DNA of 64,000 nt from Pohlia nutans (lineage: Eukaryota; Streptophyta; Bryopsida; Bryales; Mniaceae): assembly GCA_022496805.1 (NCBI GenBank), contig CM040100.1, positions 15,033,009 to 15,097,008 of the forward strand, written 5' to 3'. Shown here one piece after another: positions 59,290 to 64,000 of this stretch (its first letter is position 1; each line of letters opens with the position of its first letter). The notes below the pieces were generated by a model, which did no database searches, had not been told where the DNA came from, and saw nothing but the letters and a program-made list of their open reading frames with translations. A program made the position numbers and the translations under genes.

Positions 59290-59607
59290 ATGGCTGCGGC
59301 AGCTAACCCTAGCCGCCTCTGTTCATCCAGTGAACTCGATGAAAGTCATCCCAGTAGATGTTTGCAGGGACGCATGGATGTCATCTTAGACATCTTCATG
59401 GACATCATCTTAGACATCTTCATGGACAGCAGGATGTCATCATTGATGTCCTTTCAAATGTTCCAATGTTGGCTATTGACTGTAATTTTTGAATCCATCT
59501 TGCACTCACATAAACTTAAAGACTTCATATTACTGAGACGTCTTGCTTTTCTAAAAACGTTTTACTTGGCTAAAAATGTGTTAAAAGAAATTTTTACAAG
59601 TTTCTAA
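59290..59607 (+). CDS. Open frame in the CACTA element, unknown
   Basis: 105 codons with a short internal repeat (DVILDIFMDIILDIFMD) produced by repeated GGACATCATCTTAGACATC units, which are the subterminal-type motif of this element. Probably not a real protein. Confidence 0.15.
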   Translation: MAAAANPSRLCSSSELDESHPSRCLQGRMDVILDIFMDIILDIFMDSRMSSLMSFQMFQCWLLTVIFESILHSHKLKDFILLRRLAFLKTFYLAKNVLKEIFTSF

Positions 59608-59609
59608 TC

Positions 59610-60500
59610 AAATAAACTATGATACAAGCACAATTTTATTTTTAGAAAAATACAACATCTTACACTTGCGTCTAAATGCTTTTAAGTATATTAAGAAATA
59701 TGAAGTTTTTGAAAGTACCTAAGTTTAAAAATAAAAATAAAAAACATTGTAATGAACATGATGAAAGTTCAATATGAGTATGGGTTTTGTATGGTATGGT
59801 TCACCAATTTTTTTGTTACAATGCAAAATTTTGCTCTTTTTTTTAATCTTTTAGAACTTCATAAATAGAAATTGGTAGTAGAAGTTTAAAAAAAATTGAA
59901 CTACTACAACTAAGTGATGTCTTCTACCAATGCCAACAAAAGAAGTTAAAAGTAACAAACATGCAATCCAAATTATTGTTTATGTGAAACATTAGTGCCT
60001 TGCTGTAGTGCAAAAGTGCACACAAAAATTATGAAAGAGAAAAGAAGGTTGTGCATGGAATTTTGAGCTATAAATTTTTCCAATTTACAAATATGTGAAG
60101 AGAAATATGTTCCACATTTTTCCAAGTTTTTCCAAATTATTGAAATTTTGATTTTAAAATATATGTTGCCGAAAATTATTCTCTGACTATTTCTAAAATA
60201 CTTTTTTGATGGATTTTATTTATTTTTGTTTCCTTCATAACAAAAAATTTCAAGTGGGAGTATTTTCAAATTTTCAAATATAGAACCAAACATGAACTAT
60301 ATTTACATTCAAAGTTTATCTATATTGCTCAAAGTGGTATTAGAATGGGAGTTTTAATTTATACTCAAAATCTTCAAGATTAACTCATTTAGACAAACTA
60401 GGATTTAATTCCATCATTCATAAATACATAAATTTAAAAGTTAGTTCACTTCATTTTTCATTGTAATATTTCTTAATATTTTTTAAAGGGGATTAAAAGT
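59610..60500. other. AT-rich interior of the CACTA element
   Basis: No ORF with a domain. It could be intronic remains of the deleted transposase gene whose last exon lies at 60613-61017. Confidence 0.4.
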
Positions 60501-60612
60501 TATCTCTTTCAATGAAATTAAAAATGCACAATGTGCGCAAATGTGCACCAAAAGGCATGATAATTCACAACTCTGAATTCCCTCAATATGGTGAACCATA
60601 CCATGCACGACG

Positions 60613-61017
60613 GTGTTGCTCTGCGAATGGGTTAAAGCCTCACATGATGTGCGAGTCCCCAGCATAGAACGTGACAAGTACGGATTCAGCGTGGCAAACT
60701 TCAACCACATGGACAGCAGAGTGCATCCGGATTTGTTAGCATTCCCCATGCATTGTCAACAAGTTTTTTTCTCCGATGACCCCACGAGACGCGGATGGAA
60801 GATCGTGTGCCGAACAGACGTCAGAGGTAGGCGTACAGCAATAAAACATCAGCATGCAGTCGCCAACGTAATTGCTGTCGGTAACGACGAGGACTTCCTA
60901 GGCTTGCAACCGCAGATATTGGAAACGGAGCCAATTCGAAGACCAACTCCCGTGGGAGGGTGCTATGTTACAGCCGCAACAGACACAACTAATCATGCTC
61001 AAATCCAAGAGGAGTAA
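60613..61017 (+). pseudogene. C-terminal exon of a TNP2-type CACTA transposase
   Basis: About 134 codons. KYGFSVANFNHMDS, then HPDLLAFPMHCQQVFFSDDP and RRGWKIVCRTD, match the pattern of the C-terminal region of plant TNP2 transposases (D.YGF..VNF ... PFVLASQ..QVFYV.DP....W.VV; DUF4216-type). The catalytic DDE portion is not found in the window. The frame ends naturally at a TAA at 61015. It shows that an autonomous relative encodes, or encoded, TNP2. Confidence 0.75.
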
Positions 61018-61829
61018 TGACTGATGAACTTCTTATTATTTATAGTACCGTTGTGTAGTGTCGTCTTCAAGTATCCGACGCGTACACTGCAATCCTTATT
61101 CTCTATGTGAATGTATGTACCTAAGCATTTGGTAATTTCCAGCATCATACCCGACAGTGTCTGCGCAGTATATACTGAACCAGTGTCAGAAACAGAGCAG
61201 GAAAAACAAGTAGGACGTCCGCAAAGACGTCTCCGAGGACATCTATGATAACATTGCTTCGTTTCACAGAATGTGCTCTATGTTACACCTGAGCCTATTT
61301 GCTCGGACTTTGTCTCTTATATTGTCTGCGATGTCTCAATCCATGTCTACGCAGACATCCGTTGTGACGTTTGCAGAAGCACCCCGGATGTTTTCCATAG
61401 TCACAAGGTGCCATGTTTCGGGAGACGTCTATACGTTTCATAGGACGCTGTGTGTGACGTCGCAAACTATGACGTGTGTGCTTCTGCCCTGTCGTCCAGG
61501 ACGTCGGCTATGTCCACTACGGTGTCTACGTGGATGTCTATGTGAACATTCATTGTTGCATTGTCGATGTTCGTGGGGATGTACTCTGAGACATTGCACT
61601 TGAGCACTGAAGACATCGTCGTGTTTCCTGCACGTCGGCTTGGACATCTCCGCGGACATCCCCAGGGATGTCCACAAAAACACGTATACGTTGTTGTCGT
61701 CATCGTGAATCGGATTAGACATAGTATGATGTGGCAGCTCGTCCGACATGGAATTTTCTTTGCCATGTAGATGAAGAGCTGTAAATTATGAAATGAATAA
61801 TATGTCCACGTGTTTTTGCTACCATAAAG

Positions 61830-62175
61830 TTTATAAAATCACCCTATATTATAAAATCTATTTTTGCCACCAATGCATTTTTAATAATATAATAATATTA
61901 AAATAATAATAATTTAATATTTTAATATTCATAAATGAATTTAATATATTTTTAATATAAATTATTTTTATTTTATTTTTATTTTATTTTATTTTATTAA
62001 AATATTCAAAAATATATGTATTATATAATTTTAATATTATAATATTATAATTTAAGACTATTATACAAAATAGACGAATGACAAATACTGAGAGTACAAG
62101 TTAATGATTATAAAATGAATATTCCAAATTTTGTGGAATTATAAAATAAAATTATAACGAAAAAAAAAAAAAAAC
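61830..62175. repeat. A/T-only low-complexity tract in the CACTA element
   Basis: Long runs made of TTTAATATTATAATAT and TTTTATTTTATTTTA type words with almost no G or C, ending in a poly-A run at about 62160-62174. Confidence 0.85.
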
Positions 62176-62759
62176 AGTATTTAACAGGATGAAGCCTTTT
62201 TTCTTTTGCTCTTGCAAACCGCTGCCCATTATGTTGTTTTTTTACATCCGGGCTGCATTCTACCTCGCATACCAGTAACTTTCAGACATTTACCCTTCGG
62301 TCAAACCGGAATCCCTTGCCAACGTGGCAATTTTGCGTCTCTGCGGATGTCCTGCGTGACATCCTCACAGACGGCCACGTTTCTGCCAACATCTTCGCAT
62401 TTTCTGGCTAACACGCGTGTTTCCAGAGCCTCTCATCCCAACTGTGCCCAAAAAACGCGCGGACATCCTTACGTTCTGCGAGACATCCTTGGCTAACACG
62501 AAGACATCACAAAAACACGTTTGTGTTTTCACAGAACATCTCCAAAAACACATGTTTCTTATAGTGACTAGAAGCAATTAATATCCTAAATTTGTCACTA
62601 GTTGTTGAAATTCTAAGCTCTTCACCAACACGAAGAGAAGGTTTGGACGCATCTCAAAATTGTTAATTACGAGATCAAAAGCATCGTCGATGATACGGCA
62701 AAGGAGAATCAAAAGCCACCGGCACTGCGCCATCGCGAAATGAAAGCCGTTCAAATAGC

Positions 62760-62768
62760 GAGGGAAAG
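62760..62768 (+). other. Polypurine tract of the copia element
   Basis: GAGGGAAAG directly before the 3' LTR. Confidence 0.7.
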
Positions 62769-63064
62769 TGTTGGAATCATCACTCCTTAAAGTTCACATG
62801 ACGTGGAATTCAACACAGAAACTGACGTCAACATGATAACACAAGTAACTGACGTCAACATGCTACAGTTCTCGTGGATGATGGTTACCTAACCAAGTGG
62901 TTCAGTGACCCTATGTAAATAGGAAAGGCAACGTAGCCTTTACAGTGACGGTGTACAGTGACCCATGTATCGTAAGTTCTATATGTATATATACGTGTGC
63001 ACTGTGGAAGTAAAGCATTTGGTTTTTCACAAGTCATTGCTCTACCGGTTCTGTAATTCTTTCA
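62769..63064 (+). repeat. 3' LTR of the Ty1/copia retrotransposon
   Basis: It runs from TGTTGGAATCATCAC to TTCTTTCA, 296 bp, closely matching the 5' LTR. The flank after it (gtata) does not equal the flank before the 5' LTR (gtgcc), so the 5-bp target duplication is lost or the ends came from recombination. Confidence 0.9.
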
Positions 63065-63870
63065 GTATATTATAGCAAAATCAGTTGTCAAGGACCTTGT
63101 AGTGTTTCTCAATTTAGAGCAAGTAGAAGATTCTACTTTCATACATTCCAAGATTGTCATACAAGAGCTGTTTGGCACTTTTTCGCCTGGTGACTGCATC
63201 AACTTAGTTACATTCGACTCTACTCATGCAATGTTGGTACAACTAACCTACGTAATTCTAACACCTTCTATCCCCTCGGTGTTCTACTAGTCGCACATAA
63301 GCTGCAGTACTAACAATTTGCTACGTGATTGATCTCTAACCATTTGCAACCCCTAAAAGAATGTGTAGACAAATAATACCATCCTATTGCTCTTATTTTT
63401 CTGTACATGGAAATGTAGGTCGTTGGAATGGGTGGAATATATCAAAGTCTTGATCTGATAATCGCCTTGAAAGTCACTTCATTGACAAACTCCCAACAAA
63501 GGTTCTCAAATATAACAAGTGGATTTGAGAAAGCAACAACAACTTGCTCTCATCCGCTAAAACCGCCCCCTTAATTCACCGCTCCTTCACAAGGGACCTC
63601 TGCAAGAAAGATTAGACAAGACCACCCAAAAATCTCTGAAATCTTCAATTTCAAAAGAACTGGTGTTACCTAAAAGCTACCACTTATTTTGCAGTTTCCT
63701 CATAATCATTGTAGTTCTTTTTTTTTCCTAAAGCCGCTCTTATCTCCTTACTACATGGGCATCCATATAGGCTCGACATTTACCAAAAGGACGATGGTGT
63801 GAACGTCTGCCCTGATAATGACTAAAAGTTGCCACTTAGACCGCACCCTACGGCCAGGTGCAAACATACC
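63065..63870 (+). other. Flank of the copia element, possible VWA-like coding remnant
   Basis: An open stretch of about 75 codons (63069-63290) contains SKIVIQELFGTFSPGDCINL followed by VTFDS, which resembles the middle of a von Willebrand factor A domain. The metal-binding DxSxS motif is absent. No other exon is seen, so if real it is a gene fragment carried in or interrupted by the ~17-kb insertion. The remainder to 63870 shows no gene. Confidence 0.25.
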
Positions 63871-64000
63871 TTCAAGACTTTTGCGACTTTAGCCACCGTT
63901 ACATTTACATTATGCCAAGTTGCAATTTCAAGGCAGCTATACAGTGTTCCAGTTGGTGCATTAAAAGAAGCATATTTCTCATAGCCTTGTTGTTCAATGG

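Larger units (their letters stand above)
52696..62566. mobile_element. CACTA (En/Spm) transposon, 9.87 kb, nested in the copia element
   Basis: The ends are CACTAGAAAAAACCCGTGTT and the inverse of CACTATAAGAAACATGTGTT, flanked by ACT (52693-52695 and 62567-62569), the expected 3-bp duplication. The subterminal zones 52720-53780 and 61200-61700 plus 62330-62540 are packed with GACATCC/GGATGTC words on both strands, as expected for transposase-binding repeats. It contains a minus-strand TNPA-like gene remnant, a TNP2-type C-terminal fragment on plus, several tandem arrays and an AT-only tract. Most of the TNP2 transposase is missing, so it is non-autonomous. Confidence 0.92.
46861..63870 (+). 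mobile_element. ~17-kb composite insertion in segment B
   Basis: Segment B breaks off after TTAAAGTC (46853-46860) and resumes at TTCAAGAC (63871-63878), while segment A is continuous there. The two 8-base flanks agree at six positions. The inner ends (CCTTCACACTTGG... and ...CCAGGTGCAAACATACC) are weakly inverse. An older outer element (hAT-like?) that later received the copia element is possible but unproven. The pieces outside the copia LTRs, 46861-47156 and 63065-63870, are otherwise unexplained. Confidence 0.55.
38945..64000 (+). repeat. Segment B of the segmental duplication, heavily interrupted
   Basis: Collinear with 24645-29885 but interrupted by a MITE (39100-39415), TTAA elements (41364-41920 and 43556-44591), a Tc1-like element (45043-46594) and a ~17-kb insertion (46861-63870). 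Similarity to segment A resumes at 63871 and continues to the end of the window. Confidence 0.85.

Noticed and set aside
1..64000. tRNA, rRNA or other structured RNA genes
   Set aside because: No segment showed the expected conserved tRNA boxes with a cloverleaf or any rRNA-like stretch. The only tRNA-related sequence is the copia primer site at 47440-47451.

Overview
The window is nuclear DNA of a land plant. The genes have GT-AG introns, the phosphate carrier is of the plant PHT3 type, the Ty1/copia element has a plant initiator-tRNA-Met primer binding site, and there is a CACTA transposon with a plant-type transposase tail. The AT-rich, gene-poor, repeat-rich background and an MLKL-like tandem-kinase gene would fit a bryophyte or other non-flowering plant. 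That placement is inference; the species cannot be named from the sequence.

Layout. 1-6.2 kb is AT-rich, with four TTAA-flanked inverted-repeat elements and a TGTAACA-rich stretch. 6.2-8.1 kb has one small possible membrane-protein ORF and one weak exon-like ORF on the minus strand. 9.8-12.8 kb is a gene for an MLKL-like N-terminal domain followed by two kinase domains, broken by one in-frame stop. 13-21 kb is a field of TTAA elements with a Tc1-like transposase fragment. 21.5-22.3 kb is a small two-exon gene (minus strand) resembling a plant mitochondrial inner-membrane protein. 24.6-29.9 kb is segment A, with an intact five-exon mitochondrial phosphate carrier gene. 30.5-34.7 kb is a four-exon ankyrin/GPCR-chaperone (ANKRD13-like) gene on the minus strand. 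From 38.9 kb to the window end is segment B, a paralogous copy of segment A. Its carrier gene is a pseudogene, and it is split by a Tc1-like element (45.0-46.6 kb) and by a ~17-kb insertion (46.86-63.87 kb). That insertion holds a degraded copia element (47.16-63.06 kb), which itself carries a foldback element in gag, a hairpin hAT-like MITE in the reverse transcriptase and a 9.9-kb CACTA transposon.

Main discovery. The window holds about twenty non-autonomous inverted-repeat elements or fragments that begin CCC(C)TAAA or CCCTTTA, end with the inverse, and are flanked by TTAA. They fall into several families (230 bp, ~570 bp, 580-860 bp, ~800 bp, ~1.2 kb). Duplicated segments A and B act as a natural control: four elements are present in one copy and absent from the other, and the empty sites hold a single TTAA or a 1-2 base variant of it. 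This is the hallmark of piggyBac-superfamily transposition, which is poorly known in land plants. One element has a second TTAA element inserted inside its terminal repeat. A Tc1-like transposase with DD34E spacing, also unexpected in plants, lies in the same neighbourhood. No piggyBac transposase gene is visible, so its source must be elsewhere in the genome.
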